Shown here: positions 16,429 to 25,650 of the stretch, piece after piece
Numbering within the stretch: the stretch's first letter is position 1
Layout: every line of letters begins with the position of its first letter
Source of the DNA: JAJRRS01 sp965230275
GTDB lineage: Bacteria; Planctomycetota; Phycisphaerae; Phycisphaerales; Phycisphaeraceae
Assembly: GCA_965230275.1 (NCBI GenBank)
Contig: CBDDKO010000002.1
Location: 868,001 to 932,000, forward strand
Reading direction: 5' to 3'
Length of the DNA: 64,000 bases
Position numbers and translations under genes: made by a program
The notes under the pieces: generated by a model
Told to the model about the DNA's origin: nothing
What the model saw: the letters and a program-made list of their open reading frames with translations, nothing else
Databases searched by the model: none

Positions 16429-18576
16429 ATGAGCCGTAAATCAGCCTTAGCGGAATCAGCCAGCTTCAGGATGAGTCCCTGTTGGCCACAGGCCATGGGG
16501 GTGTGGACGTGTACAGTGCTGCTGATTCTGTGGCTTGCGATGTCGGCGTCTGCCCAGGCGCAGGTAATGCTTGACAAGGCAGCGGGTGGTGAGGATGAAG
16601 AACCATCCGGTGGATTCGGTGTCGTACAGGTCAGCGACGACTTCACGACCGCGCTGGGGGACTACGAACGCTATGTCAGGAAAAGCGAATGGGAGAAGGC
16701 CTTCCGTGCGCTCGGCGAGATGCACGAGTCGGACGCCTCGGCGCTATGCAGAGGCAAGAACGGTCTGGTCATCCCGGTCCGTCGACGGATATGGGATGCG
16801 GTGGTGACGCTGCCGCCGAAAGGCCGAAGCGCCTTCGATGTGTTCTACGGCGGTCAGGCCGACGCGATTGCCAAGCGGATGAACGCGCCGCAAGCGCGCG
16901 GCACCGACGAGGGATTAACCGCGGCCCGTGAGTTGTTCGGGGAGTACTTCATCTCCAAGCACGGAGTCCAGGCGGCGGACCGGCTGGGCGACGCCTCCTT
17001 TCAGGAAGGCTGGTTCAACGACGCGGTGATCTACTGGCGTGCGATCCTGGACCACCACACACTCGACGCACAGGAAGAAGCCAGGATCAGCGTGAAGCTG
17101 GCCTATGCTTATGCACGTGCCGACAAGTCGGATGCTTACGAAAAGGTGGCGCGTCAGGTTGAACGACGCTTTGCGGATCAATCGGTCACGATCGCCGGCG
17201 AATCGGTCTCGGCGATCGAGGCGATCCAGATGATCGGTTACGAACCGGGGACAAGCGATGAAACCAAGCACGGGCTCGGCATGACGGACCTCGCGGCGGC
17301 ACCGGCGGACGAGGCCGATCCGACCTGGCAGTTCCGGTTCATGTCTGACCAGGCGCAGCGTTCACTCAATGATGCGCTGTCGAACTGGTGGGGCCCGGCG
17401 AGCGGGATGGGGGGGCTGGTTCCTGCCAACGATACCGACGGCGAGCGGATCTACTGTAACTGGCTGGGTGTCTGCTTCGCGATCGATGCCCAGACCGGCA
17501 AGCTGCTGTGGCGCAGCAAGAAGTTTAAAGAACTCTACACCAACTTCCAGAACTTCCGGCACGGCAGCGGGATCGCCAGCCGGTACGACCTGATCGCGGC
17601 GGAGGACGTTGTTGTTACGCTGACGCTGCCGCTGGACAAGCTCAATCACTGGCGAGAGCCTTATCGGCTTGAGGTGCTTGACGGGAAGACGGGCAACGTG
17701 AAGTGGAACACCAGCGGGGTCAACTGGCTCAAGGAGATCAGCTTTATCGGCCGGCCGTTGATCCATGAAGACAAACTCATCGCGGTTTCGCACCCGCAGC
17801 AGGGATCGGAAGTCACGCTTAAGGTGATGTCGATCGAAGACAGCCAGGTGCAGTGGGAGCTGCCATTGGGACAAGCGGTGATGATCAACACACGGCACGG
17901 CCAGGAACACGTCCCCGACCCGGCCCTGCTGCTGGATGGCGATCAACTCTATGTCCTGACCAACAACGGTGCACTGCTGACGATCGATATACCGAGGCGG
18001 CGGATCGCCTGGGCCTTGACATACGAGCCCCCACCCGGCACGAATAACCAGAACCACTTCTGGGGCGGCGGGCCGAGCGATGCGGGCACCCTCCCCACAC
18101 GCGGCGGCCTGTGGACGTACGAAGGCGTCCTCTACTTCAAGGAAACCAATAGCCCGACGCTCTACGCGCTGGACCCTCAGCAACGCAAGATCCTCTGGAA
18201 GCGTCCCGTTGAGCCCGACGCCACGGTGGTGGGCATCGATGCCGAGCGGGTCTACTTATTGGGGCGGGAGCTGCTGGCGATCGACCGCAAGACGCGGGGC
18301 CTGAAGTGGTCCACCACCTTGCCGATCGGTGTCGGCCGGCTGCGCGCGATCCACGACGACGGCCGCCTATCCGTCCTCACCGGACGCGGCATCTACGAGA
18401 TCAATAAGGCCAACGGCGATACGCTGCGGATCTTCCGCGGTCACGACCTGACCTCCAAGGGCGGCAGCATCGATCTGCTTGGCGACAAGCTGATCTGTAT
18501 TTCCAACCACACCCTGAGTATGTACAGCCTCGACGACACCACGGTCTCTGACTCGGATACCGAGCCGGATAACTGA
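16429..18576 (+). CDS. Exported PQQ-like beta-propeller protein
   Basis: The product has 715 residues. The N-terminus has a long basic region followed by a hydrophobic segment (VWTCTVLLILWLAM to ASAQAQ), a signal peptide or anchor. Residues about 60-260 form a helical domain with repeat-like YERYVRKSEWEKAFRAL and VQAADRLGDASFQEG stretches. From about 300 on, propeller blades are seen, for example DAQTGKLLWRSKKF, LDGKTGNVKWNTSG, IPRRRIAWAL, DPQQRKILWKRP and DRKTRGLKWSTTL. Such PQQ-like repeats often act as protein-binding scaffolds, as in BamB; enzyme activity is not indicated. ATG 16429 follows a GGGG-containing site; an alternative start is 16471. It heads the MoxR/vWA gene run, 14 bases before the SIMPL gene. 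Confidence 0.75.
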   Translation: MSRKSALAESASFRMSPCWPQAMGVWTCTVLLILWLAMSASAQAQVMLDKAAGGEDEEPSGGFGVVQVSDDFTTALGDYERYVRKSEWEKAFRALGEMHESDASALCRGKNGLVIPVRRRIWDAVVTLPPKGRSAFDVFYGGQADAIAKRMNAPQARGTDEGLTAARELFGEYFISKHGVQAADRLGDASFQEGWFNDAVIYWRAILDHHTLDAQEEARISVKLAYAYARADKSDAYEKVARQVERRFADQSVTIAGESVSAIEAIQMIGYEPGTSDETKHGLGMTDLAAAPADEADPTWQFRFMSDQAQRSLNDALSNWWGPASGMGGLVPANDTDGERIYCNWLGVCFAIDAQTGKLLWRSKKFKELYTNFQNFRHGSGIASRYDLIAAEDVVVTLTLPLDKLNHWREPYRLEVLDGKTGNVKWNTSGVNWLKEISFIGRPLIHEDKLIAVSHPQQGSEVTLKVMSIEDSQVQWELPLGQAVMINTRHGQEHVPDPALLLDGDQLYVLTNNGALLTIDIPRRRIAWALTYEPPPGTNNQNHFWGGGPSDAGTLPTRGGLWTYEGVLYFKETNSPTLYALDPQQRKILWKRPVEPDATVVGIDAERVYLLGRELLAIDRKTRGLKWSTTLPIGVGRLRAIHDDGRLSVLTGRGIYEINKANGDTLRIFRGHDLTSKGGSIDLLGDKLICISNHTLSMYSLDDTTVSDSDTEPDN

Positions 18577-18590
18577 GCAAGGAGTGACAC

Positions 18591-19445
18591 ATGGCCACAC
18601 GATGGGTTCTATGTCTTGGGATGATCCTGACCTTCACGTGCGCTTGCTTCGGGCAGGTCCACATACCCGGGTCTGCAAACAACACCCAGCTCTCCGCGCG
18701 TGGCCAGGGCCGAGTGCTTGTCATGCCCGACTCGGCGGTGATGATCTGCAGCGTCCGGGGCCAGGCGGAACTGACTCAGGATGCGGTTGTTAAATACAAC
18801 GACGCCAAGCGCCGCGCTATCGAGGCGCTCGAGGCGCTGGGTATCGAGAACCTGAAGATCGAATCGATGGGTATGTCCCTGGGCATGCAGTATGACGAAG
18901 AAGCGATGATGATGATGCGCAACATGGGGGCATCTGGGGCGGGCAAGCCCACGCCGGACATCGTCGCGACCGAGTCGATGCGGCTGACGCTGGAGAATAT
19001 CGAGGACATGGCGTCGGAAGACATGACCGATGTGATGGCGAACCTGATCGAGGCGGTGCAGGACATCGGGCTGACGTTGGGCGGGGCTAATATGCATCAG
19101 AGGCACTACGGGTACAACGAGGGCCCGGCACAGCTGTTTGTGTTCCAGGTCACGGACACGGACAGCGCGGTTGCCGAGGCCCGCAGGCTGGCGGTGGAAG
19201 ACGCGAAGGCCAGTGCTAAGGCGCTCGCCGAGCAGACGGGTGTGACCCTCGGTGAGGTGGTCTACGCCAACGAGAATATCCAGGACGCGCGCCATCACGG
19301 CGGGTACGAATGGCAGATGTACGCACAGGTGGCCGGTGCCGCCGGGATTTCCGACGGGTCGGTCAAGGCGGTCAGCAACACCTTCACCGAGATCCCGGTG
19401 AGCATGAACGTCTCTCTGGGTTTCAGGATCGCCACGGACGAATGA
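18591..19445 (+). CDS. SIMPL (DUF541) domain periplasmic protein 1
   Basis: The product has 284 residues with a signal peptide (MATRWVLCLGMILTF, CACFGQ). The body fits the SIMPL/DUF541 family: an SARGQGRVLVMPDSAVMICSVRG opening strand, a KYNDAKRRAIEALEALGI helix, and the conserved AVAEARRLAVEDAKASAKALAEQTGVTLGEVV segment at about 195-225. A Met-rich loop (EEAMMMMRNMG) lies at about 100. AAGGAG at 18579-18584 fixes the start. Family members are envelope proteins of poorly defined role, linked to oxidative or envelope stress. It is immediately followed by a paralogue. Confidence 0.8.
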   Translation: MATRWVLCLGMILTFTCACFGQVHIPGSANNTQLSARGQGRVLVMPDSAVMICSVRGQAELTQDAVVKYNDAKRRAIEALEALGIENLKIESMGMSLGMQYDEEAMMMMRNMGASGAGKPTPDIVATESMRLTLENIEDMASEDMTDVMANLIEAVQDIGLTLGGANMHQRHYGYNEGPAQLFVFQVTDTDSAVAEARRLAVEDAKASAKALAEQTGVTLGEVVYANENIQDARHHGGYEWQMYAQVAGAAGISDGSVKAVSNTFTEIPVSMNVSLGFRIATDE

Positions 19446-19516
19446 TCAATAGATGCTCGTTATCGCGGATGACGGGGGATCGTCAACACATCAACCTACA
19501 GAAAAGGAATCGGACG

Positions 19517-20356
19517 ATGATGACAGAACGTGTAAGCAAGGTGTTGAGCCGGGTGGCGTTTGGTGTATGCGCGTGGCTGTGCTTCGCGGCGCCGACACTT
19601 GCCGGCGAGGGGATCACGGTCATGGGCACGGGCAGCGTGGATGTTAAACCGCAGCTGGCGGTGCTCGGGGGCGTGGTGACCGGTGACGCGGAGCTGGCCG
19701 CTGATGCGGTGATCAAGTTCCAGGACAACAAGCGGCGGGCCGTCGAATCGATCGAGGCGGTCGGGCTGGATGGCATCGGCATCGAGGGCGACGGGTTCAT
19801 GATCAGCTCGGCGACGGACCCGAGTCAGATGCAGGCGATCATGATGGGCCAGCCCCCGACCACGGATGCGCAGCCTGTTTCGGTCTCCGAACGCCTGGAG
19901 GTCACGCTCAGCGGGATCGACCAGATGGACGACGTCGAGGTCGCCGATGCGATCACCAACATCGTCGACGCGGGGAAGGACGCCGGTGTCACGCTCGGCG
20001 GCGGGGGCGTCACCAACATGATCCAGATGCAGCTGCGCGGCAATGCGGCGCAGCCGCTAGCGGTATTCCGCCTGTCCGATCCCGATGCGGTGCGCCAGCA
20101 GGCCGCCGAGGCCGCCATGGCCGACGCTCGCGCCAAGGCGCAGCGGCTGGCGGACCTTGCGGGGGTCAAGCTCGGTAAGGTCGTCTCCATCAGCGAGACC
20201 GCGCCGCCTGCGGACGAGTCCGGCAACCCGGAGGTTGCCCTATTCGCCAGGATCTACGGGATGGGCGAGGAAGTACAAGCTGCCGAGCCGCAGTCCGATG
20301 CGTTCGCCGACATCGAGGTGAAGGCCAGCCTGATCGTGCAGTTCGAGATCGAGTAA
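19517..20356 (+). CDS. SIMPL (DUF541) domain periplasmic protein 2
   Basis: The product has 279 residues. Start 19517 (MMTERVSKVL) is preferred to a far upstream start inside the preceding gene, because AAAGGA lies seven bases before it and a signal peptide follows, ending TLAGEG. It repeats the plan of its upstream neighbour: GTGSVDVKPQLAVLGGVV, KFQDNKRRAVESIEAVGL and EAAMADARAKAQRLADLAGVKLGKVV. The two genes are therefore tandem paralogues that have diverged well apart. It ends six bases before the toroid gene, so they are very likely co-transcribed. Role as for its neighbour: envelope, otherwise unknown. Confidence 0.8.
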   Translation: MMTERVSKVLSRVAFGVCAWLCFAAPTLAGEGITVMGTGSVDVKPQLAVLGGVVTGDAELAADAVIKFQDNKRRAVESIEAVGLDGIGIEGDGFMISSATDPSQMQAIMMGQPPTTDAQPVSVSERLEVTLSGIDQMDDVEVADAITNIVDAGKDAGVTLGGGGVTNMIQMQLRGNAAQPLAVFRLSDPDAVRQQAAEAAMADARAKAQRLADLAGVKLGKVVSISETAPPADESGNPEVALFARIYGMGEEVQAAEPQSDAFADIEVKASLIVQFEIE

Positions 20357-20362
20357 GCAAGT

Positions 20363-21415
20363 ATGCGACGAAGGGCCCGTGAAATTCTGTGTATCGTGCT
20401 GTGCTGGATCGTGATGGCCTGGCCCAGCCTGTCGTACGCCGATGACTTATTGCCGAAGCATGTCACGGAGAAGTCGCAGCTGGCGGTCTCCCGCGGCCTT
20501 GAGTTCCTCGCCAAGACCCAGGGGCAGGACGGCAGCTGGAAGCACGCCTCGGATGGTGCGCAGTACCCCGTCAGCATGACCGCGCTGGCGGGGATGGCCT
20601 TCCTGGCTAACGGCAACACGACCAGCCGGGGGCCCTACGCCGACCAGGTCCGCAAGACCGTCCGCTATCTGATCCGCCAGCAGAGCAGCTCTGGCCTGAT
20701 CGCCGGTCGTGCCCAGGAAAATGGCCGGCCGATGTACGGCCACGGGTTCTCGTTGCTGTTCCTCGCTACCGCCTACGGCATGGAGACCGATCCGCGCATC
20801 CGTGATGAGATGCACGACGTGATCCGGGATGCTGTCAAACTCACGGCAAGCGGCCAGAGCGCCCTGGGCGGATGGACGTATACCCCCGGCAGCGGCGACG
20901 AGGGCTCGGTCACGATCACCCAGATGCAGGCGCTGCGTGCTGCGCACAACGCCGGCTTCACCATCCCGCCCAAGACGATCGACAACGCGATCCGTTACCT
21001 GGAGCGGTGCAAGACGCCCGACGGCGGGATCCGATACGCGTTCCACTCCGGCAACGACACACGGATGCCCATCTCCGCCGCCGCGATCTGCTGCCTCTAC
21101 TCGGCCGGCGAATACGACTCACCCTTGGCAGAGTCATGCCTCGAACTGGTCTTCGACAGCTTCATGAGCAACAAGCAGAACTGGAACCGCTACGGCCACA
21201 GCTACTACGCCAACTTCTACGCCGCTCAGGCTTTTTACCAGGCGGGGGATGAATACTGGGATGAGTTCTTCCCCGTCACGCGGGATCAACTGATCGATCA
21301 GCAGGCCGACGACGGCTCGTGGACCGGCGATGGTGTCGGCCCGACCTACGGCACGAGCCTGTCGCTGGTCATCCTGCAGCTTCCTTATAAGTTCCTACCC
21401 GTCTATCAACGCTAA
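20363..21415 (+). CDS. Exported alpha/alpha-toroid protein (prenyltransferase/squalene-oxidase repeats)
   Basis: The product has 350 residues with a signal peptide (LCIVLCWIVMAWPSLSYADD). Repeats of the terpenoid cyclase-like toroid are seen: SRGLEFLAKTQGQDGSWKH, IRYLERCKTPDGGIRYA, and DQLIDQQADDGSWTGDG followed by GTSLSLVILQLP. The DxDD motif of squalene-hopene cyclases is not visible, and export to the periplasm argues against a hopanoid enzyme. Such stand-alone toroids are frequent next to MoxR/vWA clusters in planctomycetes. A scaffold or protein-binding role is likely; function is unproven. It is spaced six bases from the SIMPL gene and 35 from moxR. Confidence 0.75.
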   Translation: MRRRAREILCIVLCWIVMAWPSLSYADDLLPKHVTEKSQLAVSRGLEFLAKTQGQDGSWKHASDGAQYPVSMTALAGMAFLANGNTTSRGPYADQVRKTVRYLIRQQSSSGLIAGRAQENGRPMYGHGFSLLFLATAYGMETDPRIRDEMHDVIRDAVKLTASGQSALGGWTYTPGSGDEGSVTITQMQALRAAHNAGFTIPPKTIDNAIRYLERCKTPDGGIRYAFHSGNDTRMPISAAAICCLYSAGEYDSPLAESCLELVFDSFMSNKQNWNRYGHSYYANFYAAQAFYQAGDEYWDEFFPVTRDQLIDQQADDGSWTGDGVGPTYGTSLSLVILQLPYKFLPVYQR

Positions 21416-21450
21416 ATAAGAGACCCAAGCCCAACCACTGGAGTTCAACC

Positions 21451-22521
21451 GTGACCGACACCGCACCCACGACCGAGCAAGCCCCCCCCGCGGACCTCGA
21501 AGCCCTGGAGAAACTGCGAAAAGCACGCGACACCGTCCGCGAGCAGATCAGCAAAGCCGTCATCGGCCAGGAAGAGGTCGTCGATCAGTTGCTGGTGTCG
21601 ATCTTCGCACGCGGGCACTGCATCCTCGAAGGCGTGCCGGGCCTGGCCAAGACGCTGCTGGTCTCGACACTCGCCAAGAGCCTGTCGCTGGACTTCGCCC
21701 GCATCCAGTTCACCCCCGACCTGATGCCGTCGGACATCACGGGCACGGAACTTCTGTACGAAGACCAGCAGACCCACGAGCGCCGGTTCCAATTCTCGCA
21801 CGGCCCGATCTTCACCAACATCCTGCTGGCCGACGAAATCAACCGTACCCCGCCCAAGACCCAGGCGGCGCTGCTCGAAGGGATGCAGGAGCGGCAGGTG
21901 TCCGCGGCCGGCAAACGTCACCCGCTGCCCGACCCGTTCTTCGTCCTGGCGACACAGAACCCGATCGAGCAGGAGGGCACCTACCCGCTGCCCGAGGCGC
22001 AGCTGGACCGCTTCTTTATGAAGGTGCTCGTGAAGTATCCGACCGCCGAGGAAGAACGCCGGGTCTACCGCCTAATGACCGGGGATGAATCACACGAACC
22101 GACGCCCGTGCTGGACGGCGAGCAGGTGCTTGAGCTGCAGCACGTCGTCCGCCGGGTCCCGATCAGCGACACGCTTCTGGATTACGCCATGCGGATCGTC
22201 CGGTCAACGCGCTGCGACAGCGACGAGGCCCCGACGTTTATCAAGCAGTGGGTGCTCTGGGGCGTGGGGCCGCGCGGCGGGCAGTCTCTGATCATGGCGG
22301 CCAAGGCGCGCGCCGCGCTGGATGGCCGGCCGCAGGTCGAGGCCGAGGATGTCACCGCCCTGGCGCACGCGGTGCTGCGGCACAGGATCGTCCTGAACTA
22401 CAACGCCGAGGCCGAGGGACAGACGGCCGACACCGTGATCGATCAATTGCTCAAACACACCCCGCTCCACGACGCCGGTGACGCACAAGATGCCCGACTC
22501 CAAAAGGTTCTTAAAGCCTGA
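21451..22521 (+). CDS. MoxR-family AAA+ ATPase
   Basis: The product has 356 residues. Walker A is GVPGLAKT at 61-68, with the alanine typical of MoxR proteins. Walker B is LLADEINRTPPKTQAALLEGM at about 125-145, followed by sensor 1 in FVLATQNPIEQEGTYPLPEAQLDRF. The C-terminal lid domain includes the VEAEDVTALAHAVLRHRI segment. MoxR ATPases act with vWA proteins as chaperones in metal insertion or complex assembly. The start is GTG at 21451, with TGGAG nine bases before; no better ATG exists. It overlaps the DUF58 gene by about 32 bases, and the vWA partners follow, so the complex is encoded together. Confidence 0.95.
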   Translation: MTDTAPTTEQAPPADLEALEKLRKARDTVREQISKAVIGQEEVVDQLLVSIFARGHCILEGVPGLAKTLLVSTLAKSLSLDFARIQFTPDLMPSDITGTELLYEDQQTHERRFQFSHGPIFTNILLADEINRTPPKTQAALLEGMQERQVSAAGKRHPLPDPFFVLATQNPIEQEGTYPLPEAQLDRFFMKVLVKYPTAEEERRVYRLMTGDESHEPTPVLDGEQVLELQHVVRRVPISDTLLDYAMRIVRSTRCDSDEAPTFIKQWVLWGVGPRGGQSLIMAAKARAALDGRPQVEAEDVTALAHAVLRHRIVLNYNAEAEGQTADTVIDQLLKHTPLHDAGDAQDARLQKVLKA

Positions 22522-23482
22522 TATCCTGTCCAGGATCACCAAGCTGGGGCTGCGCGCGGGAAGACTGGTCGAGGGGACCATCGCCGGCCAGCACCGCAGC
22601 CCGTTGCACGGCGTCTCCCCGGAGTTCGCCGAGTACCGGGAGTACGCGCCCGGTGACGACCCGAAGAATCTGGACTGGCGCGCTTACGCGCGGAGCGGTC
22701 GGTACTTCATCAAGCGCTTCGAGGAAGACTCCAACCTCCGCGCTACACTGGTCCTCGATGCCTCGGCGTCCATGCGGTACCAATCCGAACGCCCCGGCGC
22801 GGTCTCCAAGCTCGAGTACGGCGCGGTCCTGGCCGCTTCACTCGCCTCGCTTCTGCTCAGGCAGCGCGACGCCGCCGGCCTGGTCACGATGGATACCGAG
22901 ACGCGCACCGAGATGCGCCCCTCTGCTAACGCACGGCAGCTGCACAAGATCCTGACCACACTCGACGCGATCGAGCCGGACGGCAAGACCGAATTGGGCG
23001 ACCTGATCTGGAACTTATCCGATCGACTACACCGCCGGGGTATGGTCGTGCTGATCTCCGACCTGCTCACCGATCTCGACCCGCTCTACGCCGCCCTCGG
23101 CAAACTCCTTCACAACGATCAGGAAGTCATCCTGCTGCACGTGCTGGACCCGGACGAAATCGAGTTGCCGTTCAAGCATTCTGTGATGTTCAAGGACATC
23201 GAGGGCGATGAGCAGCTCTTCGCCGAGCCGTGGGCGTTCCGCAAAGCCTACAAGCGTGAGATGGAGAGGTTCATCGACGACGTCCGCACACGTTGCCGAT
23301 CCTGCGGGATGGATTACCTGCTGATGCGCACCGATGAGGACGCCGGTCTGGCGTTAAGCCATTACCTCCACGAGCGACTGCGACGCGGACCGGCGAAGTA
23401 TCACGGCCGGATGAACAGCGGAAGCGATCCTGCATCGAATGCCGATGACCCGCAGGCCCAGAGCGCGGAGGCCCCGGCATGA
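22490..23482 (+). CDS. DUF58 family protein with vWA-like fold
   Basis: The product has 330 residues from ATG 22490; a GTG at 22478 would add four. The DUF58 signature HGVSPEFAEYREYAPGDDPKNLDWRAYAR lies at about 39-70. A metal-dependent vWA site is intact: DASAS (DxSxS) in LVLDASASM, a threonine in GKTELGDL, and an aspartate in VVLISDLL. The tail after about 305 is low-complexity. DUF58 proteins are the usual direct partners of MoxR ATPases. It overlaps moxR upstream and shares ATGA with the BatA gene downstream, so all three are translationally linked. It is cytoplasmic; no membrane segment is seen. Confidence 0.9.
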   Translation: MPDSKRFLKPDILSRITKLGLRAGRLVEGTIAGQHRSPLHGVSPEFAEYREYAPGDDPKNLDWRAYARSGRYFIKRFEEDSNLRATLVLDASASMRYQSERPGAVSKLEYGAVLAASLASLLLRQRDAAGLVTMDTETRTEMRPSANARQLHKILTTLDAIEPDGKTELGDLIWNLSDRLHRRGMVVLISDLLTDLDPLYAALGKLLHNDQEVILLHVLDPDEIELPFKHSVMFKDIEGDEQLFAEPWAFRKAYKREMERFIDDVRTRCRSCGMDYLLMRTDEDAGLALSHYLHERLRRGPAKYHGRMNSGSDPASNADDPQAQSAEAPA

Positions 23483-25626
23483 CATTCCTGGCCCCGTTGC
23501 TCTTGGGCGGTCTGGCGCTGGGCAGCGTCCCGATCATCATCCACCTGCTGAACCGCAGGCGGTTTGTGCTGATCGATTGGGCGCCGATGAAGTACCTCAA
23601 GCTCACCCTCAAGAGTAACCGCAGGCGTTTACGGCTCGAGCAGTGGCTGCTGCTGGCGGTGCGCACGCTGGCGGTGTTGTTGCTGTTCTTCGCGGTCGCG
23701 CGGCCGGTGATCTCACAGTCGGGCCTGGGCGGTTGGTTTGCCGGACGGACACGCACCAGCCGGGTCGTCGTGGTCGACGATACGCTGAGCATGGGGCTGC
23801 ACGCGTCGGGCAACGGCGTCGTGATGGACCGCGCACGCGACGCCGCTGTGAAGCTGATCGAAGCGATCGGCACGCAGGACAGCCTCACCCTCGTCACCAC
23901 CTCATCGCCTGATTCGCCACTGATCCGGCACGCTCACATCGAAGACCCGGCTGAGCTGGCCGCGACACTGCGCGAGCTCCCGGTAAAGCACACGGCAAAC
24001 GACTGGGCCGCCACGTTCGATGCCGTGAAGACGCACCTCGAATCAGCCGAGTTCCCGATCAAGCAGGTCACGCTGATCACCGACCTGCGCTCGCAGGGCT
24101 GGGGCCCGCAGGTCACGGAGCAGGCCCGCCACTGGGCCGAGCAGGACGTGACACTGACCGTGATCGACGTGGGCGAACAAGCGAAAAGCAACGTCGCTTT
24201 GGTCGAGTTCAAGCAGCAGGACCCGGTGACGTTAGCGGGTTTGCCGCTGCGTCTGATGGCGCTGGTTCGTAATGACGGGCCCGAAACGATCGCCGCGCCG
24301 CAGGCGGTGCTCAGCGTGGACGGCGTGGAGCAGACCGTGGTCATGCCGGACCTGCCGGCCGGGAAATCGGTGGAAGTACCGGTCACCGTGACGCTCGACG
24401 GAGCCGGGATGCACAGCCTGTCGTTTGCCACACCCGACGATGCGCTGCCGTTGGACAACCGGCGCTGGCTTACAGTAGATGCACGCAAGCGGGTCGCCGC
24501 CACACTGGTCGACGGCCAGCCCGGGTCCCGGCCGTTCGAAAGCGAAACCGACTTCATGGCTCTGGCGCTAAAGGTAGGGCGTTCGCCGTGGCGTGTCCGG
24601 CTGATGGATGACAGCCAATGGCTCGCTTCGCCGATGACCGCGCCGGATGTGCTGGTCCTGGCGAACGTCGCGTCGATCCCCGCTTCGCGCGCGGCGGAGC
24701 TTGAGCGCATGGTGCGTGACGGCATGGGGCTGATCGTGTTCCCGGGCGACCAGACGGACGCTCACGATTACGACCGGCTTGTGATCAACAACGAAGGCGG
24801 CTTGCTGCCGGCGCGGATGCTCCGTGTCGCCGATGATCCTGCGACAGGTCTGCTGCTTGATCCGCTGGCGGACTCGCCCTTGACTTCGATTCGGATACTA
24901 CCCGCCGAGACGCTGGCGTCGATCCGGCCGAAACAGTACGCCGAGCTGGCGCTTGCGCCGAAGCTGGATGACGGGCGGGGCCGCAGGGTGCTTGCGACGT
25001 GGGACAACGCCTCGCAGTCGCCGGCGGTGGTTGAAGCACGGATCGGCAAGGGCCGTGTCTTGCAATGGAGCATCAGCGCGGACCGCGCCTGGAGCGATTG
25101 GCCGATCGACCCGAGCTTCGTGCTGGCGATGCGTGAGTCCGCCTTGGCGCTCGCGGGTCAACCCGACCCCGGCCTGGTGCTGACCGCTGGGCAGGCTATC
25201 CGCCAACGCTTCGATCCCCAGCTCGCGCCGCAGACCGTGTCGCTATCCACGCCGGAAGCGCCCGATCCCTTGTCGCTGCCGGTCAGTAAAACCAACGGCG
25301 ATCAAGCCCAAGCGCCTGAAATCACCTACACGCGTACGCTGACTGCTGGTGCCTACGAGATGAAGTGGAGCGAGCCCGGCCGAGACACGCAGGCCACGCT
25401 GATCAGTGTCAATCCCGACCCGCGCGAGAGTGACCTGGCAACACTGAGTATCGAACGACTGAACACGTTCCTCGCCGGGCTGGATGCGGTTGTCATCCCG
25501 TATGGCCAGGCGGGCGAGTTGACCGATGCCAAGAGTGCCGAGCTCTGGCGACAGATTGTCTACGCGCTGCTGGCGATGATCGGAATCGAGACGCTGCTGG
25601 CGGCGTGGGTGACCCGAGACCATTAA
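23479..25626 (+). CDS. BatA-like membrane protein with vWA domain
   Basis: The product has 715 residues. The N-terminus (LAPLLLGGLALGSVPIIIHLLNRRR, then IDWAPMKYLKLTLKSNRRR) is the classical BatA N-terminal domain, with two membrane helices at about 1-22 and 55-75. A vWA domain follows: VVVDDTLSM has DxTxS in place of the standard DxSxS, and VTLITDLRS gives the later aspartate. A large extracytoplasmic part precedes a final membrane helix at about 690-710 (IVYALLAMIGIETLLAAWV). BatA proteins were named for Bacteroides aerotolerance and are MoxR partners. Start overlaps the DUF58 stop. The conservative serine-to-threonine change in the metal site is noted. Confidence 0.85.
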   Translation: MTFLAPLLLGGLALGSVPIIIHLLNRRRFVLIDWAPMKYLKLTLKSNRRRLRLEQWLLLAVRTLAVLLLFFAVARPVISQSGLGGWFAGRTRTSRVVVVDDTLSMGLHASGNGVVMDRARDAAVKLIEAIGTQDSLTLVTTSSPDSPLIRHAHIEDPAELAATLRELPVKHTANDWAATFDAVKTHLESAEFPIKQVTLITDLRSQGWGPQVTEQARHWAEQDVTLTVIDVGEQAKSNVALVEFKQQDPVTLAGLPLRLMALVRNDGPETIAAPQAVLSVDGVEQTVVMPDLPAGKSVEVPVTVTLDGAGMHSLSFATPDDALPLDNRRWLTVDARKRVAATLVDGQPGSRPFESETDFMALALKVGRSPWRVRLMDDSQWLASPMTAPDVLVLANVASIPASRAAELERMVRDGMGLIVFPGDQTDAHDYDRLVINNEGGLLPARMLRVADDPATGLLLDPLADSPLTSIRILPAETLASIRPKQYAELALAPKLDDGRGRRVLATWDNASQSPAVVEARIGKGRVLQWSISADRAWSDWPIDPSFVLAMRESALALAGQPDPGLVLTAGQAIRQRFDPQLAPQTVSLSTPEAPDPLSLPVSKTNGDQAQAPEITYTRTLTAGAYEMKWSEPGRDTQATLISVNPDPRESDLATLSIERLNTFLAGLDAVVIPYGQAGELTDAKSAELWRQIVYALLAMIGIETLLAAWVTRDH

Positions 25627-25650
25627 CCGAGAAGTCGAAGTCCAAACCGT

